Positions 25,481-34,863 of a stretch of DNA of 52,716 bases are shown here, one piece after another. The stretch covers positions 1-52,716 of the forward strand of contig NZ_BAGC01000106.1 in NCBI RefSeq assembly GCF_000308655.1. The letters run 5' to 3'. Positions within the stretch are counted from its first letter, which is position 1. Each line of letters opens with the position of its first letter. This DNA is from Nocardia niigatensis NBRC 100131. Lineage in GTDB: Bacteria; Actinomycetota; Actinomycetes; Mycobacteriales; Mycobacteriaceae. Under the pieces are notes generated by a model that ran no database searches, was not told where the DNA came from, and worked only from the letters and a program-made list of their open reading frames with translations. The position numbers and the translations under genes are program-made.

Positions 25481-28400
25481 GTGACCGGGGTGAACAACCG
25501 AATTGACCTGCCCGCGCTGCAGTCCCGCAAACAGTTCGGCGAAGCGCTACGCAGCATCACTCCGATGGACGACGACGACCTGAACCACATATCGGTCCGG
25601 CGACTGGCCGCCAAGGTCGGCATGCCGGCGGGCACACTGGGCAATTGGTTCGCCGGCACCTCAGTGCCCGGGGTCAGCAGCAAGGAATTCCGGCGACTGC
25701 TCAAGGACTGCAACCTCGACGAGAACGCCATCACGGCATGGACGCGCACCGCTGACCGGATCCGGCGCCTTCCCCGCGAAGGCAAGCCTGCCGAGGTGGA
25801 TGACGACGAGCCGCCGTACCGGGGCTTGTCTCCGTTCGACCGGGACCACGCTGGCGAGTTCTTCGGCCGTGAGGACCAGAAGGGCGCGCTGGTGCAGTTC
25901 GTCCGTGATGGTCTGGCGGGAGTCGACTCGAATGTCATCGGTGTCGTTGGCCCGTCCGGTTCGGGCAAATCGTCTCTGCTGGCCGCGGGTTTGCTCCCCG
26001 AGGTAACCGAGGCGGTGATGTTCAACCCGACCAGCGAACCCGACGCTGCGCTGGCCGCCGCGCTGGCCCGGTTCCCGGCCGATCAGCAGAACCAGGTGCT
26101 GGTGATCGACCCGTGCGAGGAGTTGTGGACCCTGCAGCAGCAGCGGCCCGCCGCCGAGGGCGAGGAGAAGCGTCGCCAGTTCATCGGTCGGCTCTCGTTG
26201 TGGCTGCACGAGCCACACCATGTTGTGGTGTTCGGTCTGCGTTCGGACTACCACGGGCATGCGAGCGAACTGGAGGTGTTGGGACCCGGTGTCACCGACG
26301 CCCAATTCGCGCTCAGACCGATGACCCGTGAACAGCTCGAGGACGCGATCATCGAGCCCGCCGCAAGACGCGGGGTCGACGTGCATCCCCACCTGGTGCA
26401 ACGGCTTCTGGAAGAACTCCACGTCAGCGAGGGAGGGCGGGCAGGTGCAGGCGTGCTGCCCTTGCTGTCGCACGCGTTGCTGCAGACCTGGAAACTGCTC
26501 GACCCTTCGGACAAACGCAGCACGCGCCGGATACTGACAATCGATGACTACTACCAGACCGGTGGCATTCACGACGCGGTTAGTACCACCGCTGATCAGG
26601 TCTTCTCTCAGCTCACCAAGGATCAACAGCGCGCCGCGCACCGGGTGTTCACCCGGTCAGTAATTGTCGCTGACGAATCCTTGGCACGGCGGACAGTGCC
26701 CCGCGATGAGCTGGTGTGGAAGGACATCGCCGCCAGCGATGTCACCGTCGCGATCGAGAGATTCGCCGACCAGCGTCTTCTGACCCTCACCGATGCCGGT
26801 GTCCAGATCAGCCACGAGGCGTTGCTCACCGCGTGGCCGCAATTGGACGAATGGATCGACTCCGACAGAGTCACGATCATGCGCCATCGGCGTCTCAGCT
26901 ACGAGGCGAAGCTGTGGGTCGACGACAACCGCGACGACAAGCACCTGCTCAGCGCCGGAAGGACAGAAGAATTCCAGGGCTGGGCAGGCGACGAAGACGT
27001 GCGCCGCCAGCTCAACCCCGTCGAACTGGAATTCCTGACCGCCAGCATCGAGCACCGCGATGCCGTCGTCGAACACGACCGCCAGACGAGACAGACACTT
27101 GAGCGCAACGCCGCCGACCTACGGGCGCAAGCCGTCCGCTTGCGTCGACGGACACGATTGGCCGTCGGGACATCCGCCGTACTGGCTGTCGTGCTGGTTC
27201 TGCTGGTCGGCGCGATCAAGTCCACCGTCGACAGCCGAAACGACGCGACCCGCGCGCGAGACGAAGCGCAAGCCCGGCAAGCCGCCGTGCAATCGCAATA
27301 CCAGCGCGAACGCGACCCGGCGCTTGCGCAACAGCTGGCACTGGCCGGGTATCGGCGCTCCCCCGCAACCCTCGAAGCACGTTCCGCGCTGCTGGATTCG
27401 ACGGCGGTGCCGACACCGGTGCGAACTCCCACCGTGCCGGGAACGATCGCTGCGGCGCTGACCAGTGACAGTGATCTCCTGGCAGTCGCCAACGCAGACG
27501 GCCAGATCCGTGTGTTCGACCGCACCCGCCCAGGACGATCACTGACAGCGACGATCCCGATCAGCACGGGGCAGCACCTCTACGCGGTCGCCTTCCGCCG
27601 CAACTCCCGACTGCTGGCAGTCGGCAGCGACCACGACACCAGCTTGTGGGACCTTACCCACACCGACAACCCCCGCAAGATTGCGCTGCCCGGCGCTGCG
27701 GACAAGGTCGACCATCTGGCATGGTCTCCTGACGGGCACGAACTCGCCGCCGCCACCCCCCACGGAACAGCCCGCTGGTCGGTCACCGACGACGCCACCC
27801 CGACCGCCCTGGACACGCTGCCCTGCCTCGACGCTCAAGGAAAAGCACTCGACGCCACCGGGACACCGTTCGACGCCACCGCCGTCGCCTACAGTCCCGA
27901 CGGCGCTCTGCTGGCCACCGCCGGAAACAACGCGGCCATCCAATTGTGGGACCGACGCACCGGACCCGCACCGGTCCCGCTGCCTTCGGTGCCGATGGAA
28001 AAACCCACTTACTGGATCCGGGACCTGGAGTTCGATACGGCCTCTGACAGGCTCGCCGCCGCCAGCGACAACAAAGAAGCTTTGGTTCTGGACGTCACCA
28101 CACCAGCCAAAGCCGCCATCGTGAGGCGTGCTGGTGGTTTCGCCAACCTCGCGACCTCGGTCGCCTTCACCGATGACGGCACCACACTCGCCGTGGGCAG
28201 CACCGACAGCAGCGTGCGTCTGTTCGACACCCGCACCGACACGCCGGCACGGCAGATACTGCCCGGATCCGCGATCGTCACCTCGTTGCAATTCACCCAC
28301 GACACGCTGATCACCACTGCACAGGATGGCTTCGTACGCGACTGGCCGATACCCGGCCCGGTGAGCAACTACCTCGGCGGCAGTATCTACACCCTCCCAG

Positions 28401-29437
28401 CCACCGCAGACGCCACCACCATGCTCGTCGGACTGAACACGTCTACCGCCGTGCCGCAATACGCCCTCACCGATTCCGTCGGCATCCGCGGACGCGGACC
28501 GGCGATGACCATCGACGCCCCCGACGAATCATCTGGGGTTGCAGCGATCTCCGATGACGGGCACACCGCCGCAGGAGGAACCAAGAACGGCTCCATCTAT
28601 CTGTGGGATCTCAGCGACCCCGAGCACCCTCGCCGGCAGGGCGGGCCGGTGCGTGACGCGACCCCCGGCCCGGTCGCCGCGGCGGTATTCACCCCGGACA
28701 GCAGCTACCTGTTCACCGCGACCAACGGGGGCGACAAGCACCAGATCAACATCATCGACCGCGGCGACCCCGACCACCCCCGGATCATCAACCCGATCGA
28801 CGCCGGGGACAGAGTCCAGCTGATCACCGTTAGCAGCGACGGCGCCTTCCTGGCCGCCGCCACCACCAGCAAAGTACGCCTGTGGGACATCTCGAGCGGA
28901 CCGCAGCGGGCCCGACTCATCGCCGACGCCGCCGGATCCCTAGATACCGTTACTGTCGTACGGTTCGGCGCCAACCATCTCCTCGCTACCGGCAGCGCAG
29001 ACGAAACCGTGCGGCTGTGGCAGGCGACCGACACTGCCTTGACCCCACTCGCCCGCTTCACCGGACCGTCCGGCGCGATCGAATCACTGAGCTTCGACCA
29101 GAACACAACCCGCTTGGCCGCTGGAACCGACGGTGGAATATGGGTGTGGGACGTACACAACCCACACACCCCGGTCCAAGTCGCCACTCTCAACGCCTAC
29201 ACCAGCAGATCCAACGACGCCCGCACCGCGCCGATAACAGGCCGAATCAACGACATCGCCTACGGACCCGCAGCCACAAGCTTTACCGCCGCCGGCCCCA
29301 ACGGTGTGCTGCGAACCTGGCTCACCGACCCTGACGTCATAGCCGCCCAGATCTGTGCACACCCGGCGGCCACGATCACTGAAACCGAATGGGCCCAGTA
29401 CCTTCCAGGCACCGACTACCGATCACCCTGTCCCTAA
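25481..29437 (+). CDS. HTH-nSTAND NTPase with transmembrane helix and WD40-like propeller
   Basis: The 1318-residue protein starts at GTG 25481 (GTG 25490 is possible). Residues 10-90 hold an XRE-like HTH (ISVRRLAAKVGMPAGTLGNW). An nSTAND1-type NTPase follows, entered by PPYRGLSPFDRDHAGEFFGR, with Walker A VGPSGSGKSSLL near 155 and Walker B LVIDPCEELW near 208. A transmembrane helix (LAVGTSAVLAVVLVLLVGAI) lies near 565-585. The last 650 residues are WD40-like repeats (for example LWDLTHTDNPRKI, LWDISSGPQRARL, LWQATDTALTPLA). STAND proteins switch between closed and oligomeric states on ligand binding and occur in bacterial immunity and signalling. The membrane helix would place the propeller outside the cell or across the membrane. 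No dedicated effector domain is seen. Length and order match actinobacterial homologues. Confidence 0.9.
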   Translation: MTGVNNRIDLPALQSRKQFGEALRSITPMDDDDLNHISVRRLAAKVGMPAGTLGNWFAGTSVPGVSSKEFRRLLKDCNLDENAITAWTRTADRIRRLPREGKPAEVDDDEPPYRGLSPFDRDHAGEFFGREDQKGALVQFVRDGLAGVDSNVIGVVGPSGSGKSSLLAAGLLPEVTEAVMFNPTSEPDAALAAALARFPADQQNQVLVIDPCEELWTLQQQRPAAEGEEKRRQFIGRLSLWLHEPHHVVVFGLRSDYHGHASELEVLGPGVTDAQFALRPMTREQLEDAIIEPAARRGVDVHPHLVQRLLEELHVSEGGRAGAGVLPLLSHALLQTWKLLDPSDKRSTRRILTIDDYYQTGGIHDAVSTTADQVFSQLTKDQQRAAHRVFTRSVIVADESLARRTVPRDELVWKDIAASDVTVAIERFADQRLLTLTDAGVQISHEALLTAWPQLDEWIDSDRVTIMRHRRLSYEAKLWVDDNRDDKHLLSAGRTEEFQGWAGDEDVRRQLNPVELEFLTASIEHRDAVVEHDRQTRQTLERNAADLRAQAVRLRRRTRLAVGTSAVLAVVLVLLVGAIKSTVDSRNDATRARDEAQARQAAVQSQYQRERDPALAQQLALAGYRRSPATLEARSALLDSTAVPTPVRTPTVPGTIAAALTSDSDLLAVANADGQIRVFDRTRPGRSLTATIPISTGQHLYAVAFRRNSRLLAVGSDHDTSLWDLTHTDNPRKIALPGAADKVDHLAWSPDGHELAAATPHGTARWSVTDDATPTALDTLPCLDAQGKALDATGTPFDATAVAYSPDGALLATAGNNAAIQLWDRRTGPAPVPLPSVPMEKPTYWIRDLEFDTASDRLAAASDNKEALVLDVTTPAKAAIVRRAGGFANLATSVAFTDDGTTLAVGSTDSSVRLFDTRTDTPARQILPGSAIVTSLQFTHDTLITTAQDGFVRDWPIPGPVSNYLGGSIYTLPATADATTMLVGLNTSTAVPQYALTDSVGIRGRGPAMTIDAPDESSGVAAISDDGHTAAGGTKNGSIYLWDLSDPEHPRRQGGPVRDATPGPVAAAVFTPDSSYLFTATNGGDKHQINIIDRGDPDHPRIINPIDAGDRVQLITVSSDGAFLAAATTSKVRLWDISSGPQRARLIADAAGSLDTVTVVRFGANHLLATGSADETVRLWQATDTALTPLARFTGPSGAIESLSFDQNTTRLAAGTDGGIWVWDVHNPHTPVQVATLNAYTSRSNDARTAPITGRINDIAYGPAATSFTAAGPNGVLRTWLTDPDVIAAQICAHPAATITETEWAQYLPGTDYRSPCP

Positions 29438-29735
29438 CCGGCCCCGATACGTCAAGCGAGGGTGTACCCCCAGATCGTCATGCCTCGGTGATAGAGCTGC
29501 TCTTGCAGCCTGTGGTCTGAAGTGAAGCTACGGGGAGCCAGTCCTAATATTCCCAGGTGCCGCTGTGAGACTCTCGTTGTCTGATGGTGCTTGTCTTTGC
29601 CAGCTGAGCTGGCAATAATCAAAGGTGTCCAATGCACTAGCTGCGGAAAGTGGTGCGTGTAGGAGGTCTCCGAGGCGTAAGTACCCCTGAGGCAGCCTCA
29701 CCAGATGGTTTCCAGCCTTGCGCGCCCATACAGAC
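29438..29735. other. Lower-GC gene-free stretch
   Basis: This 298-bp region has a lower GC content than its neighbours and no convincing frame; a minus-strand frame at 29528-29737 is weak. It contains several short inverted repeats (for example TTGCCAGCTGAGCTGGCAA near 29595) and abuts the terminator at 29736. A small RNA or a decayed gene are both possible. Confidence 0.4.
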
Positions 29736-29762
29736 AAAGCCTGACCCTCAGGGTCAGGCTTT
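29736..29762. terminator. Bidirectional-type hairpin terminator
   Basis: AAAGCCTGACCCT pairs perfectly with AGGGTCAGGCTTT, flanked by A and T runs. It lies 8 bp beyond the end of the minus-strand DUF3800 gene. Confidence 0.88.
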
Positions 29763-29770
29763 TCTGCTGT

Positions 29771-30313
29771 CTAAGATGGCCGTAAGCGCTCGACCCCGTC
29801 GATGCGTTTCGCGATCGCCGTTCGATACTTGCCGCCCTTCCCCCACGCCCACGCATGGACATCGGGCAACCACAACAGCGGATTGTCCGGCCGCTCGTGC
29901 TGATAGTGCATCGGTGGATCGGCGCCCAGCACACTGCGGATGATCTTGTTGTCTTCGTGGTCCTGCTTGCAGGTCTCGATAATCACACGATCGACATTCA
30001 ACGTCTGTAGGTACTCGAATGTCCTGGTCAACACACAATCACGGGCTTGGCGGACCGTTTTGAAATTAGTTGCCACGATCAGGCGGCTCGTCGCCTCGAG
30101 CGCCGCGACACCGTTGATGATCGGCATAACCAAGCGCCTCTCGACGCCGTTCATGTGGATGCGCAGACTCCCCTTGGGGCACAGCCGGATCAACTCCTTC
30201 TTGATCGGATTCGAATCCGAAGAGGTGATAGTGACCGCGCACATCACATAGTCCTTACCGGACCGGCCGGACTCGTCGATGTAGGCGTGCAAGCGCCCGC
30301 CGCCCGCCATCAC
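29771..30313 (-). CDS. DUF3800-type protein (RNase H-like fold)
   Basis: This 180-residue protein has the family's opening strand LHAYIDESGRSGKDYVMCAV, with the acidic D-E pair expected in an RNase H-like active site, and a C-terminal WLPDVHAWAWGKGGKYRTAI block typical of the actinobacterial branch. Between them lie VDRVIIETCKQDHEDNK and basic helices. ATG 30313 overlaps the stop of the upstream gene by four bases (ATGA), so it is translationally coupled to the winged-helix protein and ends before a strong terminator. DUF3800 proteins occur often in mobile and defence regions; the substrate is unknown. The GC content is below that of the plasmid backbone. Confidence 0.8.
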   Translation of the reverse strand: MMAGGGRLHAYIDESGRSGKDYVMCAVTITSSDSNPIKKELIRLCPKGSLRIHMNGVERRLVMPIINGVAALEATSRLIVATNFKTVRQARDCVLTRTFEYLQTLNVDRVIIETCKQDHEDNKIIRSVLGADPPMHYQHERPDNPLLWLPDVHAWAWGKGGKYRTAIAKRIDGVERLRPS

Positions 30314-31137
30314 CGACTTCCTTTCGCTACCAACGACTTACGTGCCACCTGTTGCAGTTCGCGACGGTGCGAGGTGCTGAACGGTGTTCTCAGCGCGCGG
30401 TGATAGCGGGAGCGAAGCACCCCAGCTGGCAGCCGCGGTGAGGCCACCTTCTGAACATGGATATCGAGCAGCTTCTCGGCGTTGAGCTCGGCGTAGCCGC
30501 GCTCGGCGGTCCGCTCGGAGATGCCGTACCACTGCGACGCGCGCTCGACCGCCATCTCGAATGGCGGTTTGCCCTGCGTCTCCTTGAGCATGATGAGCAG
30601 TATCGCCTTGCCTGGCAATCGAAGTCGATCGATGTAGCCCTCGGTCCAGTATTCGTGCGGGATCGTGAAATAGCCGACCGGGTTGTCAGGATCCTGCGTG
30701 GGTGCGCCTGGTTTCGGCCGCAGCTTTCCGCTCCCGTCTTCGAGCAACGGACTGATCAAGGTGGCGTGACCACGCCGCTCACGAGTCACCAGTTTCCGTT
30801 CCTCCAGCTCACGGAAGGTCTTCGAGACTGTGGTCAGCCCGCAGTGTTTGCGAGTGCTGAGGATGTTCGCCCACGCACCCATCGGCAGCGGCGCCGAGTC
30901 CGATAGCACTGGCTGCAGCGCATACAAGGTCAACAGCGCATCCAGCGCCCGTTCCTGGCGGTCGCGCACAAGCGCCGCCAACGTCGAGGCACGATCGGCT
31001 GATTCCGATCCCCGCTGGACCAGCACATTCCATGCCGTCGCGTACCCGCTTTTCGCGCTGTCGAGCAGCTGCTTGATCGCCTCGTGCGGGCCCAACGCCA
31101 CTTCGTCTGCGAGGCCGGCGAACGGATCTTCTTCCAT
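30310..31137 (-). CDS. Winged-helix DNA-binding protein (275 aa)
   Basis: Two winged-helix-like segments are visible: residues 95-145 (LPMGAWANILSTRKHCGLTT then SKTFRELEERKLVTRERRG) and 195-240 (MAVERASQWYGISERTAERG then YAELNAEKLLDIHVQKV). The N-terminal 80 residues are helical and acidic, with a DPFAGL start. This build resembles replication-initiator-like or regulator proteins of integrative elements. No enzymatic motif is seen. It is the first gene of a two-gene unit with the DUF3800 protein (4-bp overlap). No ribosome site is obvious at ATG 31137, so the start is uncertain. Confidence 0.75.
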   Translation of the reverse strand: MEEDPFAGLADEVALGPHEAIKQLLDSAKSGYATAWNVLVQRGSESADRASTLAALVRDRQERALDALLTLYALQPVLSDSAPLPMGAWANILSTRKHCGLTTVSKTFRELEERKLVTRERRGHATLISPLLEDGSGKLRPKPGAPTQDPDNPVGYFTIPHEYWTEGYIDRLRLPGKAILLIMLKETQGKPPFEMAVERASQWYGISERTAERGYAELNAEKLLDIHVQKVASPRLPAGVLRSRYHRALRTPFSTSHRRELQQVARKSLVAKGSR

Positions 31138-31589
31138 GGCAGCCGAGACTACTCCACCAGTCCTGAGTAGCCTTGCAAATTTCCCGACCTAATATACCCT
31201 GCGAGGTGCCATAATGAGACACTGCAAAATCTACTTGATACGTTCACTGATACACCTATGAAACTCCTACACGGAAGAGCCAGCGGCGTGAAGGTATCTT
31301 CGACCGGCGCTCGGAGTTGAACCGTAAGGAGAATCTGCAAAGGATTAGATGAAGCGCCGCGACCCGACGCGAAGCTGGGCCGAGCTGGTGAAGCACTCCT
31401 GACCCACGCATGCCACGGCCGATCCAACGGAGGCGGGTACTCGCCGGACGTTCTTCACCGCGGCCGCCTGGCACCGACAAACCAGTGCTACCGAGCGGGG
31501 GCCGCTGGTACAGCCTCGTCGAATACCAGCCGCCGAGAGACCCGACGTGGTCCGGGGAAACTCCACGATCCAGGGACAGACCCCCCACC

Positions 31590-31755
31590 ATGTCGACGAC
31601 GTCGGCGACCAACATCTCGATGACCTACAAGCTCAACGGCGCCTGCTACCGCCTGTCCACCACCGAGGCCATCGCCGACACCACCAGCGCCGCCGGCCCG
31701 GCGGACTTCCGGATCAGTCTCGACGACAACCTCGTCGTAAGCCTGCCCGCAGCCA
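31590..31755 (+). pseudogene. Truncated coding fragment
   Basis: From ATG 31590 about 55 codons (MSTTSATNISMTYKLNGACY, then FRISLDDNLVVSLPAAKPT) have strongly GC-rich third positions and protein-like composition. They decay after about 31755 into Arg/Pro-rich shadow sequence. There is no ribosome site and no recognised family. The rest of the gap 31138-31980 shows nothing I can support, except probable promoter sequence for the minus-strand pair near 31150-31250. Confidence 0.35.
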
Positions 31756-31980
31756 AGCCGACCCGCTGTCCCCGTGTAACCAGACCCCGACTTCGCAACA
31801 CGCTTTTCGACACGGCACCCGAATCACGATCCTGCCGATTCATGTTCGTGTGCCGTGGTGTTGGGAACCGATCGTTTTCCGAACGGGGTGCAGGGCAGCT
31901 CGAATCCCGGTCGGCGCCGCAGCGTCAATCGAATTTCGGGTCTCAAGTTCACGCGGGGGCTGTTCCAAGGCTCTTAGCTC

Positions 31981-32241
31981 ATGACAGGTCAATCCGAGAT
32001 GGGAAGAACGACACCGATGAGCCCGAGCGCCGGAGTGCTGATGACGGTCCTGATGATCCACGTTGTGGGGGTCGCGGGCCGTTGGCTACGCCTACGGTGG
32101 CGCACTGAAAGACAGTGGCTGCACCTCCGATACGTGGTCGCGCTGTCGCCCGGGCTACCCCAGGCCAGCCAAGTCGACGACCCGCACGGTGACGGTCGAC
32201 GTACTCAGCTGACCACCGGACCGACCGCGGAGCGTTCATGA
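31981..32241 (+). CDS. Small membrane-anchored protein preceding an ECF sigma factor
   Basis: The 86-codon frame has one hydrophobic helix (GVLMTVLMIHVVGVAG) followed by a basic RWLRLRWRTERQWLHLRYVV stretch. The tail resembles small proteins seen before sigma-factor genes in other actinomycetes. Its stop overlaps the sigma gene start (ATGA at 32238-32241), which supports it as a real cotranscribed gene. The start could be ATG 31981, 31999 or 32017. Function is unknown; a membrane partner of the sigma factor is possible. Confidence 0.5.
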   Translation: MTGQSEMGRTTPMSPSAGVLMTVLMIHVVGVAGRWLRLRWRTERQWLHLRYVVALSPGLPQASQVDDPHGDGRRTQLTTGPTAERS

Positions 32242-32798
32242 TCGACGACCCTGACCACCTGACCGGCGAGACCCATCCGACAACCGCGCGACCCCGCCCT
32301 GACAGCGGAAGCACCGATCTCGATGAGTTCAAGGAGTTCTACCGCGAATTCATCAAGCCGCTCATCGGATTCCTGATGTGGCAGGGCGCCAGCCTGGCTG
32401 ATGCGTCCGAAGTCGCCCAGGAGACGATGACGAAGGCCATGACCTGCTGGGCCGACATACGGAACCCGAAGGCCTGGACGCGTCTGGTCGCCGGCCGTGC
32501 CCTCGTGCGCCGGTTCGCGAGCGTCGACGAGGACCCCGTCGCTGAGGTTTCCGAACGGCCAGCGCTGCTCTATAGCGACGCCGACCTCGATGCCTGGGAA
32601 CAACGACAGGATGTCATGGCGGCCTTGGCCAAGCTCCCGCCCCGTCAACGCCAGGTAATGGCGTGGACGTTGCAGGAGTACACACCATCCGAAATCGCAG
32701 ACACTCTGCAGATCGCGGCCACCGCCGTCCGCGCCAACCTCAAGAAGGCTCGCCGCAACATCGCGATACACCTGGCAGCCGGGAACGAGGACCAATGA
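32238..32798 (+). CDS. ECF-type sigma factor
   Basis: This 186-residue protein has a region 2-like part (FKEFYREFIKPLIGFLMWQG, then ASEVAQETMTKAMTCWADIR) and a region 4-like HTH (LAKLPPRQRQVMAWTLQEYT then PSEIADTLQIAATAVRANLK). It directs RNA polymerase to a restricted set of promoters. Starts and stops overlap by four bases with both neighbours (ATGA at 32238 and at 32795), so three genes form one coupled unit. No classical zinc anti-sigma gene is present; the downstream large protein is the candidate partner. Confidence 0.85.
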   Translation: MIDDPDHLTGETHPTTARPRPDSGSTDLDEFKEFYREFIKPLIGFLMWQGASLADASEVAQETMTKAMTCWADIRNPKAWTRLVAGRALVRRFASVDEDPVAEVSERPALLYSDADLDAWEQRQDVMAALAKLPPRQRQVMAWTLQEYTPSEIADTLQIAATAVRANLKKARRNIAIHLAAGNEDQ

Positions 32799-33724
32799 CC
32801 ACATTCGGACAAGACCAGGACATGGACCGCTGGCTAGCCGAGCACTGCGCCAGCATGATCAAGGCCCTCGATGAGGTCATCGACGTCGAGGCGGGTCTGC
32901 AGGAAGTGCTGATCCCTGTCGAAAACGCAAAGCTGATTGCCGATCTCGACAAGGTCGTTGACGTCGAAGCCGGACTTGCAGCCCTCCTGCCGATCCCGGA
33001 CCCCATCCTGGCCCCAGCTCGCGGCGCGACGAGCAGCGACCTCGACAAGGCTCTCCGATCAATCTCGCCACTGCAGCGGCTAGCACTTCGGGAGGCGTTC
33101 AGCCCACTCGTCGGCGGTGAAGTGCTCGCCGTCGCCGGAAACATCGACCACAGTGGCGAGAAGATCAGCAGCCTCGACGCATCTTTCATGGAACAGGACG
33201 GGTACGTCCTTGTCCGACATGAGCTGAGCAGCACCGAGGCCTCGGCGAGCCATCTGCGTGGGCTCACCTACCGGTGCGACGGCACCATCCCGGACGAGAA
33301 CTCCATCTATTCCCGAGTCCAGTGGGCGATCCTGAGCGATCTCGGTGACCTCAGCGACGTCATAAGTGAGCTGTACGAACACATCGACCGGGCAGAGAAG
33401 TACCTGGAGGACGCCAGGGCTCCGCTGGTGCAGGCGTTCGACGTCATCGATTGCCGTATCCAGGTGCGCGGCTTCGCGGAGGCCTGCCGCCAGGCCACCT
33501 CGCGAGTTCGGGCTTTGCAGCGTTTCTTGAACGACTTCATCGGCGCAGACCTGAGCCAGGCAGATCTTGATGGGATGCATTTGGTCGGCGTGCGCTGGTC
33601 ACTCACCACCCTGTGGCCATCGCTGGAGTGGCGGGACCGCATCGAACAGAGCTCTATCGAGATCAGCGACGGCATCTACGAAATCGGTGGAGACGAAAGC
33701 CGCCAGCGGGCCGCTGTCGGCTGA
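32795..33724 (+). CDS. Sigma-factor-linked hypothetical protein with internal repeat (309 aa)
   Basis: ATG 32795 overlaps the sigma gene stop. The N-terminal 60 residues hold a tandem repeat (LDEVIDVEAGLQEVL and LDKVVDVEAGLAALL). The middle is mixed and the C-terminal half helical, with a short pentapeptide-like run (GADLSQADLDGMHLVGVRWS). Proteins with this DVEAGL repeat follow ECF sigma genes in many actinomycetes; their job is not known to me. No membrane segment is seen. Given the coupling, a role in controlling the sigma factor is a reasonable inference. Confidence 0.7.
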   Translation: MTTFGQDQDMDRWLAEHCASMIKALDEVIDVEAGLQEVLIPVENAKLIADLDKVVDVEAGLAALLPIPDPILAPARGATSSDLDKALRSISPLQRLALREAFSPLVGGEVLAVAGNIDHSGEKISSLDASFMEQDGYVLVRHELSSTEASASHLRGLTYRCDGTIPDENSIYSRVQWAILSDLGDLSDVISELYEHIDRAEKYLEDARAPLVQAFDVIDCRIQVRGFAEACRQATSRVRALQRFLNDFIGADLSQADLDGMHLVGVRWSLTTLWPSLEWRDRIEQSSIEISDGIYEIGGDESRQRAAVG

Positions 33725-34022
33725 GAGGCCGAACCCGTCTCTGGTTGGCGTTCGGCCCCGGAGCTTTTGCCACAGGATTCCGGGGCCGCAACGTCGTCTG
33801 TAACCCGAACGGACCTGCCTTCGTACGTTCGGCAACGTCCCTTCTTGCTCGAATCCGCAGCTAGGGCACGGCAAATCCCGTGCCCAAAAGATCTTTCAAA
33901 AAGTGCGTGGGGTGATCGCCAGATGGTCCCGTACAACGCTGGCGAATAACTCCGGAGCAGGAGCCGATTGGCGGTCCGGGGAAGGCTTCTCGCGCATGCG
34001 GGATCGTAACTTGGAGATTTCT

Positions 34023-34748
34023 ATGCATACAAGGGACGAACCGGTCACTTTCGGGCCGGCGCTGGGGTTCGCCAACGACGCCGAGCTGGTGGCGGCCGTG
34101 GCGGCTGCTGGGTTCAAGGGTCAGCTGCGGGTGTCGCTCGAACACCAGCTGTGGCGCTACGGCTGGCGGGTCTTGCGTGCCATGGTGCGTGACCTGTCGA
34201 TTCTTCGCGTTCACACGGCGTTGCCCGCGATGTCGGTCAGCCCCGACGACTACGCCACTCTGCACAACAGTGCCGAGCATCGCGAAGAGCTCGTCCTCGA
34301 CACCCTGGCCCTCGCCGTGCCGTTCGTGGTCGAGCGGCTCCGTAAGGGCCGGTGGGATCCGCAGCGGTCCGCGCGGCTCGGCACGTACTTCGTCACCGCG
34401 TGCGCGATCAAGTTCCGCGACGCCTATAAGAGCTGGCATCAGGCGCGGGTACGTCAGATCCGTGATGACCTTGCGGGTATCGAGGCCGAGGTCTTCGGTG
34501 CCGATCACCGGCCAGACCCCTACACCGTGGTCTCGGACCGGTTCCGGCTGCACCAGATACTGAAGGCGGCGACGCTCGAGGAGCGGTTCATCTGCCTGGG
34601 CATCCTGGCAGACCGGCCCCGGGCCGATATCGCCGAAGACCTGGGAATTTCCGAAAAGGCCTTGGAAGGGCGCATGTATCGGCTGCGTCAGCGCACTTGG
34701 AAGAACCTCGGTGCCGCCCCGGTTCGCCGCAAGAAGGTGTCTGCGTGA
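34023..34748 (+). CDS. Sigma-70-family (region 4 HTH) protein
   Basis: ATG 34023 follows TTGGAG at 7-base spacing and gives 241 residues. The C-terminal HTH reads ERFICLGILADRPRADIAED then LGISEKALEGRMYRLRQRTW, as in sigma region 4. The N-terminal half (LEHQLWRYGWRVLRAMVRDL, then VPFVVERLRKGRWDPQRSAR and YFVTACAIKFRDAYKSWHQA) is compatible with a divergent region 2. It lacks a clear sigma-1 or -3 part. Its own promoter probably lies in 33725-34022. The gene is separate from the ECF unit and followed by a membrane protein gene, which may be its partner. Confidence 0.75.
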   Translation: MHTRDEPVTFGPALGFANDAELVAAVAAAGFKGQLRVSLEHQLWRYGWRVLRAMVRDLSILRVHTALPAMSVSPDDYATLHNSAEHREELVLDTLALAVPFVVERLRKGRWDPQRSARLGTYFVTACAIKFRDAYKSWHQARVRQIRDDLAGIEAEVFGADHRPDPYTVVSDRFRLHQILKAATLEERFICLGILADRPRADIAEDLGISEKALEGRMYRLRQRTWKNLGAAPVRRKKVSA

Positions 34749-34863
34749 TCCACCTTCTGCGTGCGGATTCGGCACTGCGGCATCATGAAATCCGGTGGTG
34801 GAGAACCGGGTTGTCATGGTCTTCGTCGTGGCACGACGACATGCACCCCGCGCGGACGGCATC

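Noticed and set aside
25345..26025. Upstream extension of the secreted protein frame to 506 codons
   Set aside because: The extra part lies antisense to the nSTAND gene; the signal peptide starts at ATG 25344.
31256..31615. 119-codon minus-strand frame in the gap before the sigma unit
   Set aside because: No ribosome site, no family-like sequence and antisense to a better coding fragment at 31590.
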